A DNA stretch of 64,000 nt, from positions 1 through 64,000 of the forward strand of contig JARBJD010000290.1 in the NCBI GenBank assembly GCA_033064195.1. The letters run 5' to 3'. Of this stretch, positions 20,239 through 34,505 are shown one piece after another. This DNA comes from Blattamonas nauphoetae. Lineage: Eukaryota; Preaxostyla; Oxymonadida. Both the position numbers and the translations under genes were made by a program. The notes below the pieces were generated by a model that ran no database searches, had not been told where the DNA came from, and saw only the letters and a list, made by a program, of their open reading frames with translations. Each line of letters begins with the position of its first letter. Within the stretch, counting starts at the first letter, position 1.

Positions 20239-23200
20239 TCACACCCGACGAACCTCGAGCGAGCATCCTCCAAACTCAACCTTCTGACGAACCACAATCG
20301 GAAGGATTGCCGAATACTCAACGAGCACACCACCCCTCGACGAGAGAGCCGCTGTCGAGCCTGACCTTCGTCCGACAATGAAACGACAATTGTTCAGTTT
20401 GACTCGAGTGAGAGCAGACACGGCGACAATGTGGAGAGACGAGGACGATGATGTGTTTGTCGAGCGAGTGAACTGGGAGTTGGAGAGTGTGACTTGGGGT
20501 GACGATGTGCAAGCGACGACAACGCTCAGAACGGAATTGCGACGACCAGTGCCCAAAACAGCGCATTCTGCAAATGAGCATCCATACAACAAGAAGGCCT
20601 TCTGGGCAGACGAGACAGACACAAGTTTTCGTTCGTGCAGTGTCACGCCTTCTTCTCCAACAACGGTTCGGCTGAACGAGCTGTCGGACAGTTCGAAGTG
20701 CGACGATGGAGACGACGAGTTGAACACGATCAGAGGAGAGTCGCGGCTTCGAGTGTTCTTCACTGTCCATCCAAACAGAGACATCAGTAGCTCTTTCGAT
20801 CTGCTCTCTCCCTTCACAAGCGTCACGTTCGTTCCCAACACAACGCTTTCGATAGCAACATCAGACATCGTGAGTCCACCTCGTGTTTGATCCACCAATC
20901 CCAATCCAACTTTCGCAGAGCTTTCTTGAGACAGATGAACGGACGAAATTGTGACTGTGCCCCATCCCCAGATGATCGCAACAGGAGGAGTTGATTTGAG
21001 ATTGGAGAGAGACGGCATGACAATCATGACTGAATCAATCGCCACTCGCCCTCCATCCACATTCACAATCCCTTTCCCGTCTTCCCAGCCTTCCTCTCCC
21101 CACACACTCGATTCCAAGGACACTTTCACGACACTTCGAGTGTCTGGTTCTGCGCTGATTTTCAGCGAATCCTCGTTCACCCAGATCTTGTCGACGAGCA
21201 GTCCTTCCCCAACCACCATCAGAACAATCTCCTCGTCTCCTTCTTTTTCAGTCAATCCCACAATCCATCCCAAATTCAGTGTTGAGCACGGCTCGTCCCA
21301 ACCACCACATTCTGAGGGGTCAGCAGTCCCTGTCCTGTCAACAATGATCTCCCCTTGAAAAGTGCCTTTCTTCTTCACGAGGAACCAACCAGTGGATCTC
21401 TCCCCCGCTCCAAAGACCAGGTGAGCTCGCAACTCAAGATCGAACTGGATCGAGGCAAGTGACGATACGGGAAGCGTGAGAGAGATTTCGGTTTCTGTCC
21501 ACGTTGATGGTGCGACTGAAGACGGTGAGATTTGGATAAAGCTTCCTTCTCCTTCTGGTGTGATTTCATAGATTTCTAGCAAGAGTCCACACGGAATCAG
21601 TGTTGTTCCCACAATTGAAAGTGCTATCTCTTCCGTTTTCTTGTTCAGCGTGCTTTTGCTGCTCGTTGAGAGTGTTGGGACGAAGAAGGGCGACGATGGG
21701 TTCACAACTGACGATGACAGTGCACAGTCGTTCAGCGAGATCCACGCGGAAGGACTGGCTGGACTGCCATCTCCTCCACTCAGACTGTTCACATCAATGT
21801 TGCCTTGGCCAGAGCAGTGGATGTTGTGGCTGAGAGAGGGGAAGGCAGCGACGTTGGGAGAGTTGCGTTGGAAGGATGTGTCTGTGATTGTCACGTTTCC
21901 TCCACTCATTCTGATTGCTCCCTGTTGAAGATCGGTCAGTTTCATCGATTGAATTGTCAGATTTGATTGGTCGATCCGAATCATACCACTCGACCAGTCG
22001 CACAATTCCTCCTGTTCAGTCACTTGTCCTGATCCAACAATCGACCCGCTGATCAGAGAGACAGTCGACTCTTCAGCGAAGATGAAAACGAACGAAGAAT
22101 CTGTTGACTCAATCACAACGTTCGTTGAGTCGATTTGGAGCATCGTTGACGACGACACGACGATGAGAGGAGACCCCGCCTGCAAAGCGGACGAAGGAAT
22201 TCTGAGTGTTCCGATCAGGTTATCCGCATTGGTGATGACCATCAACGTTTGAGTGGAAATGGTGATTGGAGACGACAGCATCACCGATTCGATGATTTGA
22301 AAAACGATTCCATTCGGAGCAATGTCTTCTACAATCCACCAAGCGACGTCGATCGACGAGCAAGGCTGGGCATAGTCTCCACAGTCCGGGTTGGTTTCTG
22401 AATTATCCGTATTCACGTTGAGGGTGAGTGGATCAGGTTTGTTTGGTGTTTTGAATGACACAGTTCCTCGCAGCAGGATGATGTCTTGTGAATCGCCAAC
22501 ACGAGTGATTGATTGAATTGCGTACGTTGTGCCGTAAGCAAGACCATTCACTCTTCCGAGAAGAAGAAGAGGCGAGCGTGCCTTTGTTTCTTCGGTGAAC
22601 AAGATCACGATCGATCGGCCAGATGTGAGTGTCACTTTGTAATCTGCATCCAGCTGCAGATCGTAGCCGGACAAGACAAGATTCATCGCTGTGTTGACTA
22701 CGTTGAGTTGGACAGAGGCAGAGTTCACAATTGGTGGGCTGGGAACACGAACCTTTATTCCGGAATCGACGAGAAGGGTGCTTGTCTCGCCTGGTTTGAT
22801 GCAAACAGTATACTCCATTTCGAATTCCAGATGCGTCGTGTCCTGAACTGCTGCAACAAGGAAGTCTGCTTCACATCGTGTCTGACTGAGAACTCGAATA
22901 GACGAGTCATGCCGCCAATAGTTATTTCCAGATGACACCCAAACTGGGCCGACCGTGTCAGTCAGTGCTCGCGCTTCGAAGACAATCGTAATTTTTGATT
23001 TTGCTCCGTTCAGACCGGCATCGGACTTCGAGACGAGGCGTGCGGGTTCAATCGGTGTGGAGAAGGAGCAGGCATCTGTTTCGATGAGAACAGGTTGGGT
23101 TCCAGTCTCCATCCAGTCCGCCAAATATTTGTGGCCATATTTCAAATCTGCATCCTCAGTCGGATAGAGCGAGAGTGTGATGGAGTGCTTTGGCTGCGAA

Positions 23201-26200
23201 GTGGCTGTGAAGGACAATGGGACGATGTGAATAGAATTCGAAGACGAGTCGAGTGGTGTGCCTTGCAGTTCGAGTGTGTATTTTGCTCCGTTTGTCAGTG
23301 CGAGCGTGGAGATTGTCAAAGTGGAGGAGTTCAGTCCAACTGCATCGCTTGACTCAACCTTCACTAGTCGAGCTGGTTCTGATGCAATGATGATCGTGAT
23401 TACTTCGAAGAACAGCTCAGTTGTGTCGCCTCCTTTCCGAAACGAGCTCACCGCGTATGTCTTCCCATATTCCAGCTCTGCAGAATCGGATGGATACAGC
23501 AATGCCGATCCTCTCCATCCTGCCAACGTGGCGTTGTATTTCATCTCAACTGTGTGTTTCAGAGTCCCAGCAATGCTCAGTCCAACTCTGTATGTTGATG
23601 TTGTGTCCAACGATCTTCCAGTCATCTCCAGATTCAGTTTCTTCATCAGAGCATCGTAGTGCAATGGATAGAACCAGATGAGACACGGAGGTTGTGTTGC
23701 AATGGTGAAGGTGAGCCCGTCTTCACAAAGCATCGATGCCAGCGCAGAGTTTGTCACTTCAGTCACTTCGTATGTTGTGTCGTACTCGAGTTCGATGTCT
23801 GTGGACGATTGGAAAGTGAGAGAAGCAACTCCTGTTCCACTTTCAGCGGTTGTGAACGTCATGTCAACCTTTTTCGTTGTGGCTGCTCCAGATTTCTTCA
23901 GTTTGAGCGTGTATGTCTCTCCTACTGACATTTTGCGTCCAGACGATGAGAACGTCGCTTTCAGTCCCTTGTCAGCCCAACCTGTGCATTTGATCTCTGT
24001 CAAGCGAGTTGGTTCTGTTGGTGTCGTCAGAGTGATGTATTCAGTGTCATAGATGAGTGGGTCCACTCCTCGTTTGAATCCATCCACGGTGTACGTCAAC
24101 CCAAACTCCAGCTGTCCATCTCGTTCAGCGGCGATTGTCTTTGTCGGGAACAAGACTGCGGTGTGAGGAGGGAGGAGTCCATTTGCGTCTGTCTTCAATT
24201 TGATAGTTTTCGTGTGAGACAGGACTTCAGCAGTGGCTGTTGACTTCAAAACAATCGAATACTCAGTCGATGACTTCAGGCAGCGCGATTCGAACGTGAC
24301 AGTGATCGTTTTCTTCTTCGCGTCGGAGAATGTCCCATCACACGACAGTTTGACAAGACGTTCGGGTTCGGTTGGAGTGGAGAAGGAGCAGGCTGCTAAC
24401 TCGAATAGAACAGGAGTGGCATCAGCATTAATCCAATTCATCGAATAAGTGTGGCCATATTTCAACTCGGCTTCATCAGTCGGATACAGCGAGAGAACGA
24501 AGGTGTAGGTCGTTTGCGATGTGGCTCTGAAGGACAAAGGGACGATGTGAGCAGAATTTAAAGACGAGTCGAGTGGTGTGCCGGTTAGTTGGAGGTTGCA
24601 TTCTGCTCCGTTTGTCAGTGCGAGTGTGAAGAGCGTCACAGTCGTCGAGTTCAGGCCGAGTGCATCGTGTGACTCAACCTTCACCAGTCGAGCTGGTTCT
24701 GGTGTAATGTTGATCGTGTTTGTTTCGAAGAACAGCTCAGTTGAGTCGACTCCTTTCTTAAACGAGCTCACCTCGTATGTCTTCCCATATTCCAGCTGAG
24801 CCGAACTTGATGGATACAGTATCGCTGAACCTTCCCATAATCCTGAACTGCTGTTCATTCCCATCTCAATCGTGTGCTTCAGAGCGCCGGAGATGCTGAG
24901 CCCAACTTTGTATTTCGAATTTGTATCCAGAGCTCGCCCAGACATCGAGAAAAAGACAGTTTTCACCTGTGAATCGTTCGCCTTCAAGATGAACGTGACA
25001 AGACGAGACGGTTCAACCTTCGTTGTGAACGAGACACCTGGAGCTGCGAACTGCTCGACTCCCTTTGAGTATGCAATCACTGCGTATGTCGTGTTGTATG
25101 TCATGTTTCCAGTTCCAGACGATGTGTAAAGAACAGCGTCGAATGAAGCGGTATTCGACGAGAACACAACAGAAACTGACTGGTTGTTCGAGTTTGTGCC
25201 GTTCTTCGAGAGGACGAGAGTGTATGTTCCTTCCAGTCCCACTCCGTTCAGCTTCACATTCATTTTCTTGTCCTTCTCAGAATATGAGATTGTTCCAAGT
25301 GTCATCGATGTGGTGACGATGTCGAGCGGAAGTGAAGATGTGAACGACACAGTTGTCTTCGCAAGTGACGCCGTGTCGACGACATACTCGGTTAATGGTG
25401 TCTGGAGCAGGCCGTTTGCACCGATTGAGACAGTGCACGACCCAACGTTCGACGCCAACGATGGGAACGAGATCACTCGCTTGATCAACGGAGCTTCTTG
25501 CACAGTCGGAGTTCTGGTGGCTCCCATGTTAGACAGAACAACAAGCAACGTGCCAGACACTGCTGAGGTGAGTCGAACTTCAATTGTGGCAGACGAGCCG
25601 CTGATTGTTGCTTTGATCGATGTGATGGTCGTTGTGAGAGTGGGATTTGGGAGGAGCGAGCTGGACGCGATTGGTTCCACTCGATTTCCCGAATCAGTCG
25701 AATTTGAATCGCAATTCACAAAAGTTGACGAGCTGGCAGTGGCGCTTCCCCCTGAAAAATACACATCATGTCCTTTAGTCAGGGCAGACGTGCATGCCCT
25801 AAACTGCACTGAATCCAACATAACAGACGTGCATGTCCAGAATGCTATCCCTCCACCGCCAAAATACCCTTCTGCGTCTGTTTGGGCGCAGTTTTGGAAG
25901 AGGCAGTTCGAGATCCCGCCGCCCGACGAGGCCTGATTCCACGTGGCGACATATAAACCTCCAGCATACGAAGATGCACTTGAATCGATGATCACACAGG
26001 AAGATATGATCAGAGAGACTGCGGCTGATAAGCCAAAACGCAACGAGCCGCTGTAGCCCGCATCTGATGAACAAGATGCGAATGTCGATGACAAGATTTG
26101 AACAGTGTTGACTGAGCCGGACGGAAGACCGAAAAAGATTGCTCCTCCCGAGCTGGATGCAGTGCAGGTATCAAAAGCGCATTTATCGACGGAGAGGGAC

Positions 26201-27124
26201 AAATTATTGGTGTTTGAATGGATCGCCCCGCCATACGAAGTGGCTGAACACTTTTTGAAGGTGCACAGCGTGAATGAACAGTCTGAACCTTGAGGGATAG
26301 TATATTGGGTGCGATGGTAAATGTTTGTATTTGAGGATGTGCAATGCTGGAATGAGGTGTTGGAACTTAGCATGTTGGTGCACTTGTTTAAGTCTGTTAT
26401 AGCGGTTCCAGAGAGGTGGTTTGTGCTATGGGAAATTTGTGACGAAACAAGTCGTTGTGAGAGGGGTGATTGGGCAGATTGTGAGAATGCGTTCTGAACC
26501 GTTGAACTGGTTGCGTTCAACAATGTTGTAGACGAAAGATAAGTTTCAAAACTCATTGATAAGACGTGTAGCAGCGGGAGGTCTGGCATAAGTGGAATTG
26601 ATAGTTCAAGAAGCGGTCCTGTTCCCCTCAAGAGGTGTGCCGAAGTGAAGTCGAGGTTTACACCTGATACAGTGACTATAATGTCTTCCAATGCTTCTTC
26701 TTGTCGTGCATTTCTGGCAATTTGATCAGGGAATGTTTCAATGGGCTGTTTTGATTGAGATACAAATGGAAGCAGTGATGGATGATTCGCGGATCGATGA
26801 GAGCTTTCGACGATTATTATCGAGCTTCCAATGATTGTTGAGCAAGACAAAATTATGAACGGTGAATATTCCAAATTTGACACGATCCTGCAATTGGTAA
26901 CGAGAAGATCTGTGGAATCGATTGTGGCAACGACTGTTTTTCGATGCTCACAGTCGAATACAAAGGATCGAAAAATGATTGTCGAGTTGTGGAATATGAA
27001 CAACGTTTTGGGAGAATGGCCTTCGTCGTGGTTGGGATTTGAAGTCGAAGATGGCTGAACGTGAGACGATTCGGAAAATGTGTAAATCTCATTGAAATGA
27101 TGCAAATAATATATGAGCGTGGAA
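20239..27124 (-). CDS. Giant surface protein with beta-helix and Ig-like repeats
   Basis: One open minus-strand frame of nearly 2,300 residues. The first 500 residues are beta-helix repeats of polymorphic outer-membrane type (CSATSYGGAIHSN, CTASSSGGAIFFG). Then come about ten Ig-like units of 100-120 residues marked by EPxRLVK... and YGKTYxVxSF. A cysteine pair module (NPDCGDYAQPCSS, later SECGGWDEPCS) follows, then a second beta-helix-like part ending EVRRV. No in-frame ATG precedes the repeats and no signal peptide is in this frame, so an upstream exon is needed (see 27125-27783). There is no membrane helix before the stop, unlike the plus-strand paralogue, so the C-terminus is truncated or lies in an unseen exon. 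Likely role: cell-surface or secreted adhesion protein. Confidence 0.85.
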
Positions 27125-27783
27125 AAAAATCAAATTTTACTGAATTCAGATTTAGTTGTTGAGTACACATAAGAAAGGTGAATTTATAGATTTCAAGCCT
27201 GATCGCGCATGAAATGGCCTTTCTAAGATCAGCACATTTTTGCACACTTTTTATTGCAAAACAAGTTCAAAGACAGGGAAAGGATGGAAAACAACAAAAA
27301 AAGAGGTCTCTATGTGAAACAATGGACAAAATACATCCATTAAAGAGAAAAATTGAAAAAACGTGAGATTTCAGAGTTGATCGTGACAACTTCTATGTTT
27401 TTATGAAATTGAAAAAAGTTCAGAAATGATGTATTTAGGGATGATAAACGAAGAAAGATAATTTTTTAGGAGAATTACTGCGTCAGTACGATTTTGTGAC
27501 GCGAGGATTATTTCATTGAGAACTACACAAATTTTGACGAATGGCAGATTTTCGGGTTCTCTCCGATCAAAGTCAGTGATTGTGAGATCATTGAACAATC
27601 TGAGATATGATACAGTCCTTCTGGAATGGATAGATGTGCCTGAGATGGAGGAGGAACGGGTGAGAACGTTCGAATTGACTGAGACAGGAACTGAGACAAT
27701 TCACAAGCCTGGGGCTTTGGAGTGATGGAGTGACATAGCTGAAAGTGAAGATACGAGAAGATGACGGGGATCAATTCAGTCAT
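27125..27783 (-). pseudogene. 5' part of the minus-strand surface gene, disrupted
   Basis: Minus frame from 27783 reads ELIPVIFSYLHFQLCHS, a plausible signal peptide. It continues to YHISDCSMISQSLTLIGENP and CHSSKFV, the usual N-terminal style of these beta-helix proteins, then meets TAG near 27523. A one-base shift continues VLNEIILASQN to a stop at 27401. The stretch to 27125 is non-coding in appearance and could be an intron, but no convincing donor/acceptor pair restores frame. The first ATG lies in the inverted repeat of a small element inserted at 27777. Confidence 0.45.
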
Positions 27784-28175
27784 TCCGGCTTCCGGTATTT
27801 GGTTCTTAAAAAAAACAAGAAAGGGGTGATCAATGAGAACGAGCTTTCAATTCCATTTCTATTTATCATTCTTCAATCAAACAGCAGGAAAGGCCAGTAA
27901 TTATTGAACAAGTGATGCTAAAATGAAAATAAAGCAATCGTTAATGAGTTCAGATTGAGTTCAATCCATAATTTCAACTTGAGTCCGGTTGACCAGTCTC
28001 CACACCGTCTTCAGCAGGAAGAAATTGAAATTGAGGAACAAACAACCATCTCGTGTGATCATATCAATGTCACTCACTGCTCTAATTGTTTATTTTTCTA
28101 AAATTCGCGGACAAATTGAGATCAACCCTTTCTTTGAAAAAAATGAGAACCAAATACCGGAAGCCGGAATGACTG
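27777..28175. mobile_element. 399-bp MITE-like element with 30-bp inverted termini
   Basis: Termini CAGTCATTCCGGCTTCCGG then TATTTGGTTCT (27777-27807) recur inverted at 28146-28175 with no mismatch over about 30 bp. The flanks are TT on both sides, a possible 2-bp target duplication. It contains no coding sequence. It lies at the 5' end of the minus-strand surface gene and supplies an in-frame ATG. Confidence 0.7.
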
Positions 28176-28177
28176 TT

Positions 28178-29730
28178 GCATCCAGATGTGTAATAGTCCC
28201 CTCATCAGGCCGTACATGTTCATCAGGCCGTACAACAACGATTTCTTGCTGATTTATATTTTTATCATTTCATTAATCGAGTTATTGGTAATATGTGACT
28301 TTTTGGATGATTTGTTTGGATCAATGGGTTCATTTTCAAATCAAATGCTGAATGCACAAACATCAACAATCTCAGAGTTTGTTAGGCGCATCAACATTGA
28401 GTCTCAAGACCTCCCTCCCCGCTAATTCAACAGATGTGTCTTTGTATGTCTGAAATTCAGCTCTCCTTCCATGATCTCCTCTGTGAAGTTTTTACCATGA
28501 ATATGCCGTTTCTCATCAATTTCTCTCATATTTTAAACTTTTTTGATAAAATCTTGATTTCTAGCTGGTCCATCAATACGGAACAAGTTGCTTCCAACCA
28601 TCCGTTCACAACCCAACTTTCGAACCTCGTCCTGTATCCGATCCAACCACTCCCCGACCTTGTTCGAAGTTGATTGACCACACACCCGCCACTCTCTTCG
28701 CCTCACTCGTGGTTGCACAGCAAGGACAAGCAAAACGTCAAATTGGTTGTGCTTCGAATTTGGAGGCCATACAAACGGAATGACTCATCACAAATGGATT
28801 TTCAGAGATTGTTCTTTTTGTTTTTGACGATGCTGGCCAAGTCGGGACGACAGATCAATCCCAACTTCATCCGAATCTCCCATCATCCGATGAAGGACAG
28901 TGACGAACCCTCCCTCCCTTACAAACACGATCTGGTCGCCCTTCAATGGATAATCCACAGTCATTCCGCGTCTCGCCACGGATCACGTTCGATCTCTCAA
29001 GCTGAGTGCACAGCAGGACAGTTGATGACCACTTGATGAAGATCTCCATCGATCCCCACCCAACATCCACTCTCGTCTCCAGCCATTCGAACTTCATTTT
29101 TTCCACTCCCTTGTCATTTTCAGTCTTTTAACCAGTTTTCCACCATCTTATGGTTGATCCCTACCCCAGTGTTTCATTTCAAGATTTTTTAGTTGGTTTC
29201 AATCATTGTTTTCGCAAAGGGAAGGATGAGGTGGATAAAAAAATGAATGGATTGATCAGTCGATAACTTTGCCTAGAAGTGAACAATTTGAGATTCGACA
29301 TCTGTTTTGTCACGTGTAATGTTCGATTGTTCATCTATATCCTTGGTACTACTTGATGAACAAGTACGGGTTGATTTTAGGACTATAATTCTTTTTACGA
29401 GACGATTCTTTGGAAATAAAGTGAAACGAGAATGGCACACCGAGAGTCAGTAGGGGACACACTATCGAGATGTCTGGACGAGAGAAGAAAGAGGACGGCT
29501 TTTGGAGCGATGTGATCGTGTAGATCTAACCCATTGATAGAATCTAGTCCAAGATCAGACAGATATTTTTGAGACAAATATCATTGTCTTTTCTGCAAGA
29601 TCTCAATCTGGTTTGGCTCAGGTACTGAACTGTCTGAACAAGAAATGGTCGATGATTCGACACAAATACAATTAAAGGGCTCGATCTATTTGCTAAACAA
29701 TCCCGAATTCGTTTCCATTGATTCTAGAAC
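28178..29730. other. Intergenic region between two divergent surface genes
   Basis: Only short frames. Minus frames at 28533-28733 (VGEWLDRIQDEVRKLGCER) and 28788-28979 (MTVDYPLKGDQIVFVREGG) look mildly coding and may be gene remnants, but have no recognisable family. The promoters of both surface genes presumably lie here; no motif stands out. Confidence 0.3.
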
Positions 29731-32440
29731 ATGATACTTTCCACATTCATCTTGTGGAGTGTTTTTCATACCAATGCATGTTATTGCATTTCAAACAAAC
29801 CTCGTATACTCGACAAGATCATCTCAAACCAAATTCCCCTTCACGAACAGAAAATTGTACCGAGTCATGGGGAACTCTATCTCCAACAGGATTTGATCCC
29901 TGTGAAGGAAGGAGAAAACAAACCGATCCGAAATATGACTAGCGAAAGCGAATCGACCAAAACGAATCATCTCAAACAGGATACCATCGCAAAGATTAAA
30001 GATATCTTCCCCTCCGAAGAGACAATGTCTAATCAACTCGGAACTGATCCGATCCTGACAGTTGACATTCAACCCGGGAGTGGCCAGAATCACGCTTGGA
30101 TCACAATCTCAGGCCCAGACATCAATGAAGGGATATACACTGTGACTTTGGAAGGAATCACTGGATTCTCGTTTGAAGTGACGTTCTCCGGTGCAACAGG
30201 TCCGAATGGGCACCCTCTCTCGGAACCATCACCACTTCGGCTCTTTGGAGACGGAAGCTCACTCACATTCGAAGCACAATACAAAATAGCCTCAATCGTC
30301 AACAGAGAGTCCCAAGTGCCCCTCGATCTCAATGGAGAAAGTCCCGCATTCGTAACTCCTGGCCCGTCAGCCAGAATCGTCGAGATGGGACAGGCGGAGT
30401 TGATTGGAGATCAGAAAGATGAAATTTCGATATCTCTAACTGGAGCCCTTTTGCCATACACCGAATATTTCATCGAGACTGATCCTCCTTGTTTGGTGGA
30501 TGGACAAAAATTGTCTGCTCTCTTCGACGATCAGACAGGAACGATGGTTGCCAAAGTGTACTCAACAACTGAAAGTGAAGTCCTTCTCCAATACAACCAA
30601 AAATATGACGTTGTAAACATCCTCGACCAGAACGACAAGCCCATCTTGTTCGACTGTCTGTCCTTCACTGTCCCTCCGTCGCCCATCCGATTCACATCCC
30701 TCTCCGTCGAGCTGAGTGCGGAAAAGAGCCAGGCTCTCGTTACCCTGGCGGGAGTGAACATTCCTGCCACTCCCATTCTGTACCTCAACCTGAAAAACCC
30801 AAAAACAAACTGGAAACGTGGCTTCATTGCGTCATACGGAACCGGACCCCCCCTCCTCGCGTCTGTCCCTGCTGGTCAGGGCGAATGGATGTATGGTGTC
30901 GGGTTCAACACATCATACGAGATTGTGTCGATTGCATCGGAGGATAATCAGACAACAGCCGTTGTGAAGACTGGACTCAAAGTGGATGTCCCAGCTGCTC
31001 CGATTGTCAATCTCGTACAGATGGCGAATTCCACAAGTTACCTCCAATTCAAGATCAACATGATCGGCTCAAGCCTCCCAAAGAGTGGCGTGTACACCAT
31101 GACTCTTAACACGTCAGCAAAAGTCCCAATCACTTTTGCGGATGGAGCAGGCTCCTCGGATTGGATGAAAGATGGCGATTACGGATTGCACTTCGCGACA
31201 TCCTACCAAATCACAATGCTCGCAAATGGTAACGATCGGGTCCTCGTCAATCAGGGAGTGATCAACACCCCTGCCGGCCCGTCACTCTCCTCGATTGACC
31301 CTGTGTCATTCAAGAGTGGAGATCTGGACACTGTTGTTATCACCTTGCGCGGCTCCTGGGTTCCTATCGCAGCTGATGTTCCTTCGTATGACCTTGTCGT
31401 CCAAACTGGGACAGACCCCGAAGTCACAATTCCTGTCTCGTTCAGCACTCTCTACGTCGGAAGCGGAGAAGCGAAAGTCTTCAATCCGTCCAATTTGAAG
31501 TATAACACCGAATACACTGTTGTCAGCCTGACCAGCGATGTTATTCCTGTTCGAATTTACTCGACTGTGACTTTCAAAACTCCAGTTGGTCCAGTTCGCA
31601 TCCTCTCAGCCAAATGCAATCTCGACGCAGCATCTGGAAAGTCTGCCGAGGTCGTTCTCGCTGGTGATTCGTTCCCCGCAAAGACTTCCTTCAAATTGAC
31701 CGTGTTCGAGTTGGACAGTTCTTCAGCCAAAGTCGGAGATTCGTTTGAACTGTCCTCCTCTTTTCTCGAAGATGGGTCGGCGTCGTCGCACACTCTCTCG
31801 CATCTCATCTACGGCGAGTCAAGTCCGAAACTGAAGTATAACACATCATACCTGATCACCGATCTTCAGGTTTCAGGAAGAACCACAATCGTGAGCAGTG
31901 ATGTGACGTTCGATGTCCCTCCTGAGCCCGGCAGGATCTTGTCTTCATCACCTGCTCTGAACGGTGCAAAATCACAAGTCGACGTCACTTTGAATGGAGT
32001 CAAACTCACAGACATTGCACTGAATGTGACGTTGAAACATTCAACAACAGGTCGATCCTTCATATCGGAACTGTCATTCATCGATTCACAAGCATGTTCG
32101 GTGTCATTCCCTGCTGCTCAGACAGAAGATGAAACACACCTCCAATTTGGACAAACATATCTGGTGATGTCAATTGCCTCAGCAGATGGCACCAACACTT
32201 TCTATTTCAATGATGGCTTGTCTATTGAAGTTCCTCCCGCCCCAATCGTCACCACAATCACTCCCACACTCTCTCCAAACTGCACACACTTCGAATTGTC
32301 GTTCAGTGGGCTGACTCTCCCATCAAATGTTGCTTACACATTGTATCTCGACCCAAGCGGTGATCTTCCGATCACATTTTCGAATGGACATGGCACCTCG
32401 GGTTGGTTGAAAGATGGCGATTGCGGATTGCACTTCGGTA
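29731..32440 (+). CDS. Surface gene segment 1: signal peptide and eight Ig-like units
   Basis: Starts at ATG with a 19-residue hydrophobic leader ending in ACYC. Repeats carry patterns such as WITISGPDINEGIYTVTL, ISISLTGALLPYTEYFI and VVLAGDSFPAKTSFKL, each closing with YNTxYxV. It ends in HFG plus the first base of the next codon, at the TA target of MITE 1. Confidence 0.85.
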
Positions 32441-33258
32441 CCCTCCTTCCAAAACCCGTCACTTTCCAAAACCCGTCACACTTTTGACGGGTCATCTTTT
32501 TGTTGTTTCCACCTCTCATTTTCATCTCAAAATTGTTTTATTCAACTTTTTTGAAATGAAATCAATTGAAAACAAATCGAGAAAAAGTCAACATAGTGAT
32601 CAACCCTGAATTTTGTTGTGGGTGATCCTCCTCGACCAGTCATCGTACAGACCTCTCGTTTTCACTGAATCGAATGTTTTGGTGGAATTGAAGCTTTTCT
32701 GCCATTTTCATTCTTTTCTGAACAACTCTTAATTCTCATCTTTTCTAAAAACTCATGTTTTCGACAGTTTTCACACAAATTTGGCATCTATCTAAACTTT
32801 TTGAAGAAATTATCATTTGACCAAGAGAATGATGCTCTCCGAATGATTTTTACAAAAATTTGTGACAAGTGAAGAAGTTGTAGTGACGGAAAGGTTGCAT
32901 TTTTGATCGTTGGGCGCAAAATGATGAAATGACGGAAATGTCTGTTGCATAAACAAGATTGAAAATGACAGAAAAGCTTCAATTCCACCAAAACATTCAA
33001 TTCAGTGAAAACGAGAGGTCTGTACGATGACTGGTCGAGGAGGATCACCCACAACAAAATTCAGGGTTGATCACCTTGACCAGAACAAGGAGGTATTACT
33101 ATGTTGACTTTTTTCTCGATTTGTTTTCAATTGATTTCATTTCAAAAAAAAGTTGAATAAAAACAATTTTGAGATGAAAATGAGAGGTGGAAACAACAAA
33201 AAGATGACCCGTCAAAAGTGTGACGGGTTTTGGAAAGTGACGGGTTTTGGAAGGAGGG
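32441..33258 (+). mobile_element. Foldback MITE, copy 1
   Basis: 818 bp flanked by TA on both sides. Ends are CCCTCCTTCC followed by two direct copies of AAAACCCGTCAC (17 bp apart), all repeated inverted at the far end. The arms extend about 300 bp, so the element is nearly a large palindrome around a unique centre. There is no coding capacity. It has a 24-base deletion near 32592 relative to copies 2-4. Confidence 0.9.
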
Positions 33259-33260
33259 TA

Positions 33261-34505
33261 CATCCTACTCCATCGTGAAGCTTGCAAAAGGTAACGATCA
33301 GATCATCGTCAACCAGAAACAGTTCACAACCCCTCCCGGCCCGTCACTCACCTCGATTGATCCAGTGTCACTCAAGAGTGGAGATCTCGACACTGTTGTT
33401 CTCACTCTGAATGGTCAACGAATGCCTGTTGCTACATTTGTTTCAGATTTCAAACTCACTGTCGTCGAAACTGGAACAAACGCGGAAATCCCGATTCCTG
33501 TCTCGTTCAGCACGGACACCCTCGGAAGCGGAGAAGCCAAAGCATACAGCCCGTCGACGTTGAAGTATGACACCGATTACACTGTTCTCAGACTGAAGAG
33601 CACAGTTATTCCTGTATCAATTCCCTCGACTGTGACTTTCAAAACTCCAGCTGCCCCAGTTCGTATCCTCTCAGTTAAATGCAATCTCGACGCGGCATCT
33701 GGGAAAGCAGCCGAGGTCGTTCTCACCGGAGTAGCTCTCCCTCAATCGACTTCGTTCATTCTGAATGTTTACGAGTTGGACAGTTCTTCAGCCAAAGTTG
33801 GAGATGCATTTGAACTGTCCTCTTCATTTCTCGCAGATGGCCAAACATCGTCGCACACTCTCTCGCATCTCATCTACGGCGAGTCAAGTCCGAAACTGAA
33901 GTATAACACATCATACCTGATCACCGATCTTCAGGTTTCAGGAAGAACCACAATCGTGAGCAGTGATGTGACGTTCGATGTCCCTCCTGAGCCCGGCAGG
34001 ATCTTGTCTTCATCACCTGCTCTGAACGGTGCAAAATCACAAGTCGACGTCACTTTGAATGGAGTCAAACTCACAGACATTGCACTGAATGTGACGTTGA
34101 AACATTCAACAACAGGTCGATCCTTCATATCGGAACTGTCATTCATCGATTCACAAGCATGTTCGGTGTCATTCCCTGCTGCTCAGACAGAAGATGAAAC
34201 ACACCTCCAATTTGGACAAACATATCTGGTGATGTCAATTGCCTCAGCAGATGGCACCAACACTTTCTATTTCAATGATGGCTTGTCTATTGAAGTTCCT
34301 CCCGCCCCAATCGTCACCACAATCACTCCCACACTCTCTCCAAACTGCACACACTTCGAATTGTCGTTCAGTGGGCTGACTCTCCCATCAAATGTTGCTT
34401 ACACATTGTATCTCGACCCAAGCGGTGATCTTCCGATCACATTTTCGAATGGACATGGCACCTCGGGTTGGTTGAAAGATGGCGATTGCGGATTGCACTT
34501 CGGTA
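33261..34505 (+). CDS. Surface gene segment 2
   Basis: Resumes as T-SYSIVKLAKGNDQIIVNQ, matching the repeat style HFATSYQITMLANGNDR in segment 1, so the MITE cut between HFG and TSY. Its second half is nearly identical to the end of segment 1, because of a tandem duplication of about 2.07 kb that includes the MITE. Confidence 0.85.

Noticed and set aside
22433-22804. Opposite-phase frames inside the giant surface gene
   Set aside because: Long antisense and alternate frames there are shadows of the repeat-rich coding frame on the minus strand.
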